From the NCBI GenBank assembly GCA_023418755.1, contig JAEZZE010000409.1, forward strand, positions 1 through 17,352: a stretch of 17,352 bases of DNA, in the 5' to 3' direction. The notes below the pieces were generated by a model that saw only the letters and a list, made by a program, of their open reading frames with translations, was not told where the DNA came from and did no database searches. The position numbers and the translations under genes are program-made. This document shows positions 1 to 7,349 of the stretch, piece by piece (position 1 is the stretch's first letter; each line of letters begins with the position of its first letter). This DNA is from Bacillota bacterium (lineage in GTDB: Bacteria; Bacillota; Bacilli; Paenibacillales; Paenibacillaceae).

Positions 1-891
1 CTGTACGGCCCGTCCGTATACGGGAAGAAGCCGGTGTCCGTGCTGATGGACAAAGCTCCGATGATCGCCGATCTGTCCATCGATCCCCAGGAGCTGATCG
101 ACCGCGCGCTGTCGCGGGCGGAAGAGACGTTTTACGACGCCGTGCTGCTTACCGACAATGGGAAGCTGGCCGGAGTGCTGACGGTGAACGATTTGCTTAA
201 CGTCTCCAGGCTGCTGCAGAGGGAAGCGGTCAGTCGGCAGACGCGCACGCTCGGCGATACCGAAGCGATGATCGAGGATATTTACGTTTCCGTAGAGCGG
301 GTAGCGAACGCGACGAACGAAACCAAGGAGTGCAGCGAGCGGATCGGAGAAATTACCGACCTAGGGCGCCGTCAATTGGGAGAGATGCTCGATTTGTTCA
401 AGCTGTGGTCGGCGAACGCGGACAAGCAAGAGAAAGCCGCCGTTCAGTTGACCGAGCGCACGTCGGCCGTCGACGGAATCGTCCGGTTGATCGCCGATTT
501 GGCCGATCAGTGCAATCTGCTGGCGGTGAACGCCGCGATCGAGGCGGCGAGGGCGGGTGTGCACGGCAGAGGTTTCGGAGTCGTCGCGGGGGAAATTCGG
601 GCGCTTGCGGATCAGACGAAACGGTCGGCCGGGCAGATCGCCGGACAGATCAAATCGATGACGGAAGCGGTGAAGCTCTCGTCCGGGCTCGCCGGAGAAG
701 GCAAGCTGGGCGCGGACAAAGGAATGTACTCGGTCAAGAAAACCGAGGATACGCTCGCCCAGCTGTGGAGCTCGTCCGAGCTGAACCAGGAGGCGGCGGA
801 GCTGCTGCTGTCGGCATCCGCCTCGGCCAAAAATAGGTCCGAAGAAGCAAGAGACGAAATCCGCAAGCTGGTCGGTCAAATGAATTCCTAA
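1..891 (+). CDS. CBS-like module fused to methyl-accepting chemotaxis signalling domain (5' end outside window)
   Basis: The frame is open from base 1 to the TAA at 889-891, so this is the C-terminal 296 residues of a longer protein; the GTG at 34 is probably internal. Residues about 1-80 look like the second half of a CBS-type ligand module, with motifs PVSVLMD and AVLLTDNGKLAGVLTVNDLL. Residues about 95-290 form the coiled-coil cytoplasmic domain of chemoreceptors. The hairpin tip is clear at residues about 171-204: NLLAVNAAIEAARAG, then GRGFGVVAGEIRALADQ, the surface that contacts CheA and CheW in this family. No membrane segment is visible in the part present, so a soluble receptor sensing a cytoplasmic ligand is likely, but the missing N-terminus could hold one. 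The CBS part closely resembles that of the GGDEF protein at 11701-14004. No terminator separates it from the next gene. Family call is firm; ligand unknown. Confidence 0.88.
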   Translation: MYGPSVYGKKPVSVLMDKAPMIADLSIDPQELIDRALSRAEETFYDAVLLTDNGKLAGVLTVNDLLNVSRLLQREAVSRQTRTLGDTEAMIEDIYVSVERVANATNETKECSERIGEITDLGRRQLGEMLDLFKLWSANADKQEKAAVQLTERTSAVDGIVRLIADLADQCNLLAVNAAIEAARAGVHGRGFGVVAGEIRALADQTKRSAGQIAGQIKSMTEAVKLSSGLAGEGKLGADKGMYSVKKTEDTLAQLWSSSELNQEAAELLLSASASAKNRSEEARDEIRKLVGQMNS

Positions 892-893
892 AT

Positions 894-947
894 TTAACAA
901 TCGGAAAACGAACCCGAAACAGCCGCTTTACAAACCGGGACTATACT
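894..947 (+). promoter_or_regulatory. Candidate PhoP-box promoter for the stalk-pstSCA operon
   Basis: Four hexamers at exact 11-base steps: TTAACA (894-899), AAAACG (905-910), GAAACA (916-921) and TTTACA (927-932). After 9 bases comes TATACT (942-947), a five-of-six match to TATAAT. The predicted transcript start near 954 places the repeats at about -60 to -22, the position of PhoP dimer sites (TT(A/T/C)ACA repeats) in B. subtilis phosphate-starvation promoters. The outer two repeats match well and the inner two partly. The assignment is inferred from pattern and context. Confidence 0.7.
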
Positions 948-995
948 CACTATAGCAATACGAGAAAAATCTACCAAAATCCAGAAGGGTGATCG

Positions 996-2417
996 GTGTC
1001 GATGGTGCTAAAGAAAGCGTCCCTGGCAACTGTATTGGCTTTGGCGGTCGGAGCGGCTTCCGCCGGCGCGGCATTCGCCGCAAACGCGAAGACGGAGAAC
1101 GCGGTGCAGCTTGCGAATTCGGTTTACATCGTAAACGGAACGGCGGTTAATTTCGGTACGATGGCGGAGAAAGGCAAGATCCTCGTGTCTCTCAGGGAAA
1201 TAAGCTCCAAGCTGGGAGCCAATCTGCAAGTATCCGGCGGCGGAGTCCAAGCGAAGCTTAACGGCCATACGGTGGAGCTGAAGTCGGGCAGCGCCGTGCT
1301 CAAGGTCGACGGAGCGGAGCGTAAGCTGGACGTTCCGGTCAAGAGCGTCAAAGGCGTGAACTTCATTGAGCTGGAAGCTTACGTGGATGCGTTGGGCGCC
1401 AGCTTCTACAAGGACGAGACCGGCACAACCTGGATCGACGCCAAGCTGCTGGCGAACGTGGACCGCATTCAATGGGTCGACGCCGGACGGTTTATCGCCA
1501 CGCAGGAGAACGAGACGGGACGCGCGGACTACCTCGTCGAGGCGGCTACGGGCAAGTACCGCCTGCTGGACGTCGCGGCCGACGCTTCCGATCTTGTCCT
1601 CGCGCCGGGCGGCCAAAAAGCCGCATATACGAACGCCAACGGACAAGTATCCGTGCTGGATCTTTCGACGGTAAGCCGCGCGGTCGTCGTCAGCAACGAC
1701 ACGAACATCAAGCCGGAGCTCGTATGGTCGGCCGACGGAGCCAGCCTTTACTTCCTGCAAGGGGACAAAGGCAGCGTGATCGCCAAGCTGGATCCCGAGA
1801 TCAATAAAATCACGAAAATTCTGGACGACAAGGTCGACTACAAAGCGAACCTCGAAGTGTCCGCGGACGGCAAAACGTTCACCTATACGGTAACGAAGCC
1901 GGGCGCCGTCGTCGCCGACGCCAACAAGCCGGTCGAAGCGGACGACGTCACTATCGACACGAAGGGCACAGAGCCGCAAATTTTCCAATTTACGATCGAT
2001 CCCGCCGCGAAGGAAAACAAAGCCGTGCAGCTGACGGCTTCCGCGGACGACAAAGTATTCGTCCACGCGGCTTCGGACGGCTCGAGCGTCGCATACGTCA
2101 GCGTTAGCGGCGATGCAGCTGCGAAGTCGACTTTGGTCAAGGTCGGCAAAGACAAAAAAGTCGCTCCTCTGTACAACGAGAGAGACATTTACCAGGCGGA
2201 GTTTACCGGCGGCAAATGGTATTTGCTGACGGAAGGCGACGGGGACAATTCATTCGTCTACGAGATTGACCCGGCGACAAGCGCGGCGAAGCAGCTCTAT
2301 ACGCTGTCCGGCGCGGCGAGCGGAATCGTCGCCAAGGAAGGCGCGCCGCTGGCCATCGTTCAAGACGGCCGCGTATTCCTGGAAGTGAACGGACGCTGGA
2401 AGCCGGCGTCCCGATAA
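996..2417 (+). CDS. Secreted stalk (copper amine oxidase N-terminal-like) protein with beta-propeller-like C-terminal part
   Basis: A 473-residue exported protein. Residues 1-28 are a Sec signal peptide with an AFA|A cleavage site and no lipobox. Residues about 38-150 match the copper amine oxidase N-terminal-like ('stalk') domain common on the surface of Paenibacillus and relatives: YIVNG, ILVSLREISSKLGA, then WIDAK. The rest resembles TolB/PD40-type propeller repeats, for example WSADGASLYF at 244-253 and VSADGKTFTY at 288-297. No copper site or enzyme activity is implied by this domain. The start is GTG at 996, with AGAAGGGTGATC (983-994) in front; ATG at 1002 is an alternative that keeps the signal peptide. 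It is the first gene behind a candidate PhoP box and lies 25 bases before a pstS-like gene, so a cell-surface role in phosphate acquisition is likely but unproven. Molecular function is unknown. Confidence 0.85.
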   Translation: MSMVLKKASLATVLALAVGAASAGAAFAANAKTENAVQLANSVYIVNGTAVNFGTMAEKGKILVSLREISSKLGANLQVSGGGVQAKLNGHTVELKSGSAVLKVDGAERKLDVPVKSVKGVNFIELEAYVDALGASFYKDETGTTWIDAKLLANVDRIQWVDAGRFIATQENETGRADYLVEAATGKYRLLDVAADASDLVLAPGGQKAAYTNANGQVSVLDLSTVSRAVVVSNDTNIKPELVWSADGASLYFLQGDKGSVIAKLDPEINKITKILDDKVDYKANLEVSADGKTFTYTVTKPGAVVADANKPVEADDVTIDTKGTEPQIFQFTIDPAAKENKAVQLTASADDKVFVHAASDGSSVAYVSVSGDAAAKSTLVKVGKDKKVAPLYNERDIYQAEFTGGKWYLLTEGDGDNSFVYEIDPATSAAKQLYTLSGAASGIVAKEGAPLAIVQDGRVFLEVNGRWKPASR

Positions 2418-2442
2418 TCGAACCGAGAGGAGAACATTTTTC

Positions 2443-3294
2443 ATGAAATGGTTTAAATCGCTATCCGTCGCCGCTTTGGCGATCGCATTGGTCTCGACCT
2501 CCGTGTCCGCGGCCGGAGCGGCAAGCTCCCTGAAGGGCAAAATCGTCATCAACGGCTCTTCCGCGCTGCTGCCGCTGACGCTGCAAGCGGCCAACGAATT
2601 CAAGAAGCTGCATCCGAAGGTGAAAATCTCGGCGTCCGCGGCTGGCTCGATTACCGGTCCGCAATCAGTTCGCAAAGGCATTGCCGATATCGGCGCGGTG
2701 GACTGGGACGCATCCCAGGACGTTCCGGGCTTCAAGAAATTCGACGGGCAAGTCGCGCATAAAGTCGCGGTTATTCCGTTCGCTGCCGTCGTCAACAAAA
2801 ACGTCAAAGTCGACGATCTGACGACGAAGCAGCTTCAGGACATTTTCTCCGGCAAAGTGACGAACTGGAAGGACGTAGGCGGAGAAGACGCCGATATTAT
2901 CGTCGTCAACCGCGCATTCGGTTCCGGTACGCGCGTCAACTTCCAGATGAAGGCGTTGAATGGCACGGACTTCATCAGCAAAGGCAGCAACTATAAGGAA
3001 GTCAAGTCGAGCGGCGACATGAAGACGGCCGTCGAGACGACGCCGAACGCCATCGGCTATATCGACCTCGTGTACGTGACGAGCAACATGAAGGCGCTGA
3101 AAATCAACAAGATCGCGCCGACGGAAGCGAACGTCATCAACGGCACCTATAAAGTGTGGGGTTACGGCTACTATATGACCAAGGGCGAGCCGGACGGCGC
3201 GACGAAAGCGTTCATCGAGTACATCCAAAGCGCCAAGTTCCAAAACGGCTCCTTGAAGAAGCTGAAGTTTATCCCGATCTCCGCAATGAAATAA
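2443..3294 (+). CDS. pstS: PstS-like phosphate-binding protein lacking a lipobox
   Basis: A 283-residue PstS-family substrate-binding protein. Phosphate-contact regions are recognisable: GSSALLPL at 38-45, IGAVDWD with the conserved Asp at 87, and R157 followed by GSGTR at 160-164. The family segment IFSGKVTNWKDVGG is at 134-147 and NAIGY at 202-206. The glycine loop reads GSITG, where the second PstS in this window has GSGTG. The signal peptide covers residues 1 to about 26 and has an Ala-rich cleavage region; there is no cysteine anywhere in the protein, so it cannot be a lipoprotein. That is odd for a Gram-positive binding protein and suggests release, wall association, or retention by an uncleaved signal. 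The ATG at 2443 follows GAGAGGAGAA (2425-2434). It is followed by a stem-loop and by pstC/pstA. Phosphate is the expected ligand; another oxyanion is possible. Confidence 0.88.
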   Translation: MKWFKSLSVAALAIALVSTSVSAAGAASSLKGKIVINGSSALLPLTLQAANEFKKLHPKVKISASAAGSITGPQSVRKGIADIGAVDWDASQDVPGFKKFDGQVAHKVAVIPFAAVVNKNVKVDDLTTKQLQDIFSGKVTNWKDVGGEDADIIVVNRAFGSGTRVNFQMKALNGTDFISKGSNYKEVKSSGDMKTAVETTPNAIGYIDLVYVTSNMKALKINKIAPTEANVINGTYKVWGYGYYMTKGEPDGATKAFIEYIQSAKFQNGSLKKLKFIPISAMK

Positions 3295-3335
3295 TCCGCT
3301 CTTATTTCGAATGATCGACGAACTCTACATTTCGG

Positions 3336-3377
3336 GAAGAAACCAGCGAAGCGAACCGTCGCCAAGCTGGTTTCTTC
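3336..3377 (+). promoter_or_regulatory. Stem-loop between pstS and pstC (first operon)
   Basis: GAAGAAACCAGC (3336-3347) is a perfect 12-base inverted repeat of GCTGGTTTCTTC (3366-3377), with an 18-base loop. There is no T run after it; the pstC ribosome site GGGAGG begins at 3380. It therefore looks like an mRNA-stabilising, processing or attenuating hairpin rather than a full terminator, and would favour PstS over the permeases. The role is inferred. Confidence 0.75.
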
Positions 3378-3396
3378 ATGGGAGGAACCTGGAGCT

Positions 3397-4365
3397 ATGC
3401 AACTGGATACGTCGGCGCGCCCTACGCTCGCCGGTGCGAAGGCGAACGAACTGGGCGGCAGCATCAAGGCCGGCTCGGGCAAATCGTTCGACCGGAAGAA
3501 CAGGCTGCTGTTTTACAACCGTTATTTCAAGCTGGTCTGCATCGCCAGCGCCGCGTTCGTCTGCCTGATTCTGTTCGGCATTCTGTTTCTGATGTTCCGC
3601 ACCGGCGTGTTGACGTTCCGCGACGTTTCTCCGGCGACGTTCTTCTTCTCGACGGATTGGACGCCGGAGGATGACCGCTACGGAGCTTTCGTTTTTATAT
3701 TCGGCACGTTAGCCCTGACGCTGCTGACGCTTCTGATCTCCGTGCCGCTGTCGGTGATCATCGCGGTCTTTCTCGCCGAAGTCGCGCCTGGCTGGATGCG
3801 CAACATGCTTCGCCCGATATTGGATCTGCTCGTCGGCATTCCGTCCGTCGTCTACGGCTTTCTGGGGCTAACGATCCTCATTCCTCTGCTTAGGGACGCG
3901 ACCGGCACGAATATGGGCGACGGCATTCTGGCGGCGGCGATCGTGCTGACGATCATGGTGCTGCCGACGATCAGCCGGGTGAGCGACGACGCGATCAGCG
4001 CCGTTCCGCGCAAATACCGCGACGCCTCTTACGCGCTTGGGGCGACGAGGTTCCAGACGATCTTCAAGGTGACGATTCCGGCCGCCCGCAGCGGCATTCT
4101 GTACGGCGTCATCCTGGGCATGGCCCGGGCGATCGGCGAGACGATGGCCGTCGTCATGGTCATCGGCAACACGCCGCAGCTTGCCGACGCGCTGTTCAAG
4201 CCGACGTCGGTTCTGACGAGCAATATCGTCATGCAAATTGCCAACGTACCGTTCGATTCGACCTGGAACAACGCGCTGTACATGATGGGCTTCCTGCTGC
4301 TCGTCATCTCTTTGCTGATGATCGTGCTTGTACGGCTGCTGCAGCGGAAAGGGGCGTCTTCATGA
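3397..4365 (+). CDS. pstC: Phosphate ABC transporter permease PstC (first copy)
   Basis: A 322-residue inner-membrane permease of the binding-protein-dependent transport family; with PstA it forms the phosphate channel. Hydrophobic segments lie at about 47-67, 100-127, 142-166, 176-195, 236-258 and 293-315, six as expected. The family sequence LLVGIPSVVYGFLGL is at 144-158. The EAA loop that docks the ATPase, ASYALGATRFQTIFKVTIP, is at about 210-228. An N-terminal cytoplasmic extension of about 45 residues precedes the first segment. The ATG at 3397 has GGGAGG at 3380-3385 and GGAG at 3391-3394 upstream. The stop codon overlaps the pstA start by four bases (ATGA), indicating translational coupling. 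No ATPase gene follows in this operon. Confidence 0.93.
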   Translation: MQLDTSARPTLAGAKANELGGSIKAGSGKSFDRKNRLLFYNRYFKLVCIASAAFVCLILFGILFLMFRTGVLTFRDVSPATFFFSTDWTPEDDRYGAFVFIFGTLALTLLTLLISVPLSVIIAVFLAEVAPGWMRNMLRPILDLLVGIPSVVYGFLGLTILIPLLRDATGTNMGDGILAAAIVLTIMVLPTISRVSDDAISAVPRKYRDASYALGATRFQTIFKVTIPAARSGILYGVILGMARAIGETMAVVMVIGNTPQLADALFKPTSVLTSNIVMQIANVPFDSTWNNALYMMGFLLLVISLLMIVLVRLLQRKGASS

Positions 4366-5258
4366 AAAACGCGACCGAAACGACCCGCAGTCCTTTCATC
4401 TCGGGCAGGAGCGTCAACGCGTTCAACAATCGGATGTTTACCGTGTTCGTCTGGAGCGCGTCGGCGGCCATGGTTCTGTTCATTCTCGGCTTGCTCTACT
4501 TGATTTTGCAGAAGGGGCTGCCTTCTCTGACTTGGGATTTCATTCTCGGACTGCCGAGCGAGATCGAGGAGGACGGCGGCATCGGGCCGGCGCTGTTCAA
4601 TTCCTTCTACATGCTTTTTATCTCGTTGATCATCGCGGTGCCGCTCGGCATGGCGGCCGGCATCTACCTGGCCGAATTCGCGCCCGACAACAAGCTGATC
4701 GGCTTTGTCCGAATTTGCGTGGAGGGGCTCGCCTCCGTGCCCTCGATTATTTTCGGCCTGTTCGGGATCGCGCTGTTCGTGGAAATGTTCCAGATCGGCT
4801 TGACCATTCTGGGGGGAGCGGTCAGCCTTGCGTTTCTGAACCTGCCGGTCATGACCCGCGTCACCGAGGAATCGATCCGGGCGGTGCCGGGCGAGCTGAA
4901 GCAGGCTTCGTTCGCGCTCGGAGCGACGCATCTGCAGACGATTCGCCGCGTGCTCGTTCCGACGGCGATCAACGGTCTCGTGACGGGAATTTGCTTGATC
5001 GCGGGCCGCGCTTTCGGGGAGAGCGCCGTCATTATTCTGACCGCGGGGGTGACGACCTCGGGGGAAATGTGGGACTTCAACTTGCTCTCACCGGGCGAGA
5101 CGCTGGCCGTTCATCTCTGGTACGTCCAATCGGAGGCGATCGTGCCGGACGCGGTGGAAATTTCCGACAAGGCGGCGGCCGTGCTCGTGTTCGTTATCTT
5201 GCTCTTTAACGTGCTGTTCCGTATCCCGCTATGGATCAAGGATCGCAAGAGCAGATAA
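4362..5258 (+). CDS. pstA: Phosphate ABC transporter permease PstA (first copy)
   Basis: A 298-residue permease partner of PstC. Membrane segments are at about 30-50, 80-105, 120-142, 147-163, 205-228 and 271-290. Diagnostic stretches are GGIGPALFNS at 72-81, ASVPSIIFGLFG at 124-135 and an EAA loop ASFALGATHLQTIRRVLVP at about 182-200; ETLAVHLW at 246-253 is typical of PstA. It starts inside the pstC stop (ATGA) with GGAAAGGGG just upstream. It is the last gene of the operon: the next gene, a LysR regulator, is on the other strand and its stop lies only 6 bases away. The missing pstB means it must rely on an ATPase encoded elsewhere, most simply the PstB proteins at 9152-10699. Confidence 0.93.
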   Translation: MKNATETTRSPFISGRSVNAFNNRMFTVFVWSASAAMVLFILGLLYLILQKGLPSLTWDFILGLPSEIEEDGGIGPALFNSFYMLFISLIIAVPLGMAAGIYLAEFAPDNKLIGFVRICVEGLASVPSIIFGLFGIALFVEMFQIGLTILGGAVSLAFLNLPVMTRVTEESIRAVPGELKQASFALGATHLQTIRRVLVPTAINGLVTGICLIAGRAFGESAVIILTAGVTTSGEMWDFNLLSPGETLAVHLWYVQSEAIVPDAVEISDKAAAVLVFVILLFNVLFRIPLWIKDRKSR

Positions 5259-5264
5259 CGGCGA

Positions 5265-6134
5265 TTACGGGGCTAGCGTCCGCGCGATCCGCTCCGCCAG
5301 CTCCCCGTATCCTTCCCGAGCGTGCCAGCTCGCATACAAGGTCCAGCTCTCGGGGCGGTCCGGCCAATCCGCCGCGACCGCCCTTGGCGCGGAAACGGAG
5401 AGGACGCATTCCGGCAGGACGGCGAGACCGAGTCCGTCCCGCACGGCCTGCAGGACCAGCTCGGCCGAGTCGAACGTGCCGTTGACGCGGGAGACGCCCA
5501 TTCGCGCAAGCCAAGGAGAGACGAGCTCGGCCAGGGATCGCTCCGCATGCTCGACGAACGGGTAACGGTGCAGCCGCTCCGCCAGGGCGGGACCCGCGAG
5601 ACCGTTCAGCGGATGATTTTCCGGAAGCAGCAGCTTCAAGGGACTAGACAGCAACTCCGCGGAACGCAGCCGCTCCGGATCGACGGGCTGCCGTCCGCCG
5701 ATCGCCAGGTCGAGATCGCCGGATTCGAGAAGCCGGTGCAGATCGTCGTCGTCCTCCTTCGCGATCGCCGCCCGCATGTCCGAAACCCGGCCGATCGCCG
5801 CCAGCCAGCCCGCCCCGCCCAGCGCCGCGATGGCGCAATCGGTGCAGCCGATCCGTACCAGCCTCCGCCCGTTGTCCCGCAACTCCCCGATCGCCGCCTC
5901 GGCTTCCGCATGCAACGCCACGATCCGTTTGGCGTAGGGCAGCAGCGTTTTCCCCGCCGCCGTCAAGTAGATGCGCCCGGATCTCGCCTCGAACAGCTTG
6001 ACTCCCCACTCGCTCTCCATCTTCTTCATATGAAAGCTGATCGTAGGCTGCTTCATATGCAGCGCGTCCGCTACGGCGGTCACCTGCTTATAGCGGTCTA
6101 CGAGCTCGACGATTTTCAATTTTAATAGACTCAT
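5265..6134 (-). CDS. LysR-family transcriptional regulator
   Basis: A 289-residue LysR-type regulator. The N-terminal winged helix-turn-helix is at about residues 1-60, with the helix-turn-helix VTAVADALHMKQPTISFHMKKME near 18-40, a linker helix to about 85, then a periplasmic-binding-protein-like effector domain. The end GLGLAVLPECVL near 240-251 is typical of the family. The start at 6134 is chosen because it begins the conserved helix and has GGGGGA about eight bases upstream on the minus strand; an upstream in-frame extension runs to 6296 but lacks family similarity. The effector is not recognisable. It diverges from the second pst operon across 185 bases and converges on the first, so it could act on the flanking genes, but phosphate genes are normally PhoP-controlled and this is only a possibility. 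Confidence 0.88.
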   Translation of the reverse strand: MSLLKLKIVELVDRYKQVTAVADALHMKQPTISFHMKKMESEWGVKLFEARSGRIYLTAAGKTLLPYAKRIVALHAEAEAAIGELRDNGRRLVRIGCTDCAIAALGGAGWLAAIGRVSDMRAAIAKEDDDDLHRLLESGDLDLAIGGRQPVDPERLRSAELLSSPLKLLLPENHPLNGLAGPALAERLHRYPFVEHAERSLAELVSPWLARMGVSRVNGTFDSAELVLQAVRDGLGLAVLPECVLSVSAPRAVAADWPDRPESWTLYASWHAREGYGELAERIARTLAP

Positions 6135-6179
6135 GACCGTTTCCCCCGCTCCGGTGCCTGTATCATTTAATATTTCTAT

Positions 6180-6197
6180 AATAATATCACTATTATT
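6180..6197. promoter_or_regulatory. AT-rich dyad, possible LysR operator
   Basis: AATAATA (6180-6186) and TATTATT (6191-6197) form a perfect 7-base inverted repeat around TCAC in the LysR/pstS intergenic region. Its position just upstream of the LysR gene fits an autoregulatory site. The centre is even-numbered, so it does not match the classic T-N11-A spacing; AT-rich promoter composition is an alternative explanation. Confidence 0.35.
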
Positions 6198-6215
6198 GAA
6201 GAAATGTATGTATAT

Positions 6216-6269
6216 TTTTCGCCGAGTTAACAAAACGAAAACATTGCAATAATGTCGGCCTTCTACAAT
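6216..6269 (+). promoter_or_regulatory. Candidate PhoP-box promoter for the full pst operon
   Basis: Hexamers at exact 11-base steps: TTTTCG (6216), TTAACA (6227), AAAACA (6238) and ATAATG (6249-6254). After 9 bases comes TACAAT (6264-6269), a five-of-six -10 match. The transcript start would be near 6276 and the repeats at about -60 to -22. The two central repeats are the best and the outer two are weak. The geometry is identical to 894-947 and the downstream genes are the classic PhoP target, which supports the call. Confidence 0.7.
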
Positions 6270-6319
6270 ATGAACTGTCAAGAAAAAAACAAACAAGAGT
6301 TGGAAGGGGAACTATACGA

Positions 6320-7276
6320 ATGAAGAAGACGGTAATGTTGATGATGGTGCTGGCGCTGACGGTGGTTCTGGCCGCATGCGGTCAAAATAACAAAAACGGC
6401 GGAGCAAGCTCCGCTCCCGAAAGCTCGGCTCCGGCTAGCACGACGCCTGCCAGCGAAAGCCCGGCAAGCGAAAGCCCTGCCGCGGAGTTGTCCGGTTCGC
6501 TGCTCGCCACGGGATCTTCGGCTCTGCTTCCGCTCGTCGAGCAAGCTTCGAAGAAGTTCATGGACGTTAACAAAGGCGTATCGATCCAAGTGCAAGCGGG
6601 CGGAAGCGGCACCGGCCTGACGCAGGTGTCCGAAGGCCAATCCGACATCGGCAACTCCGACGTCTTCGCGGAAGAGAAGCTGGACGCGGCCAAAGCGGCC
6701 GAGCTGGTCGATCATCAAGTCGCGGTAGTCGGCATGGCGGCGGTCGTGAACCCCGAAGTTGCCGTCGACGACTTGACGAAGCAGCAGTTGGTGGACATCT
6801 TCACCGGCAAAGTAACGAACTGGAAAGACCTTGGCGGCAACGATCAGAAAATCCAGATCATCAACCGCCCTTCGAGCTCCGGTACTCGCGCAACGTTCGA
6901 GACGTACGCGCTCGGCCAAAAGTCGGAAGACCTGCAAGGCTCGATCCAGGAGGATTCCTCCGGTACGGTTCGCAAGCTTGTCGGCGAAACCCCGGGAGCG
7001 ATCGGATACTTGGCTCTGAGCTACCTGGACGAGTCGATCAAGGTTCTGAAATACGAAGGCGTGGAAGCAACGGTGGACAACGTGGCGAACGGAACTTATC
7101 CGGTATGGGCTTACGAGCACATGTACACGAAAGGCGAGCCTAACGAGCTGGCGAAAGCGTTCCTCGACTTCATGCTGAGCGACGAAATTCAGAATGCCGA
7201 CGTCGTCGAGCTGGGCTACATTCCGGCAAGCAAAATGGAAATCAAACGCGACGTGAACGGCACGATCACAAAATAA
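6320..7276 (+). CDS. pstS: Phosphate-binding lipoprotein PstS (second copy)
   Basis: A 318-residue PstS. Residues 1-20 are a lipoprotein signal with lipobox LAAC, so Cys20 would be lipidated and anchor the protein outside the membrane. Residues about 28-57 are a Ser/Ala/Pro-rich linker with short near-repeats (SSAPE, PASES). Phosphate-contact regions follow: GSSALLPL at 65-72, GSGTG at 95-99, IGNSD with Asp114, and R183 followed by SSGTR at 186-190. IFTGKVTNWKDLGG is at 160-173. The ATG at 6320 follows GGAAGGGGAA (6302-6311). It heads a complete operon with pstC, pstA, two pstB and phoU, and is preceded by a PhoP-box-like promoter and followed by a stem-loop. It is the standard anchored binding protein, in contrast to the unanchored copy at 2443. 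Confidence 0.95.
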   Translation: MKKTVMLMMVLALTVVLAACGQNNKNGGASSAPESSAPASTTPASESPASESPAAELSGSLLATGSSALLPLVEQASKKFMDVNKGVSIQVQAGGSGTGLTQVSEGQSDIGNSDVFAEEKLDAAKAAELVDHQVAVVGMAAVVNPEVAVDDLTKQQLVDIFTGKVTNWKDLGGNDQKIQIINRPSSSGTRATFETYALGQKSEDLQGSIQEDSSGTVRKLVGETPGAIGYLALSYLDESIKVLKYEGVEATVDNVANGTYPVWAYEHMYTKGEPNELAKAFLDFMLSDEIQNADVVELGYIPASKMEIKRDVNGTITK

Positions 7277-7291
7277 AGGTTCCATATCATA

Positions 7292-7331
7292 AGCCGATCA
7301 AGAGGCGTTACGATAAGCCTCTTGATTGGCT
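7292..7331 (+). promoter_or_regulatory. Stem-loop between pstS and pstC (second operon)
   Basis: AGCCGATCAAGAGGC (7292-7306) pairs with GCCTCTTGATTGGCT (7317-7331), a 15-base-pair stem with one G-U pair and a 10-base loop. It has no T run and sits just before the pstC ribosome site AAAGGGAGAGG (7336-7346). It occupies the same place as the hairpin at 3336-3377, though the sequence is unrelated. The likely role is to protect or release pstS mRNA, or to reduce read-through into the permeases. Confidence 0.8.
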
Positions 7332-7349
7332 GTGTAAAGGGAGAGGTCT

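Noticed and set aside
927..956. Conventional promoter TTTACA-N18-TATAGC
   Set aside because: TATACT at 942-947 is a better -10 and fits the same repeat-to--10 distance as three other sites; the TTTACA is better read as the fourth PhoP hexamer.
5266..5309. Inverted repeat TACGGGG/CCCCGTA as a shared terminator of pstA and LysR
   Set aside because: Only seven pairs with a 30-base loop, no T run, and mostly inside the LysR coding region.
6180..6197. Classic T-N11-A LysR box
   Set aside because: The dyad is centred between two bases, so the T-to-A spacing is even and does not fit N11; it was kept only as a low-confidence operator.
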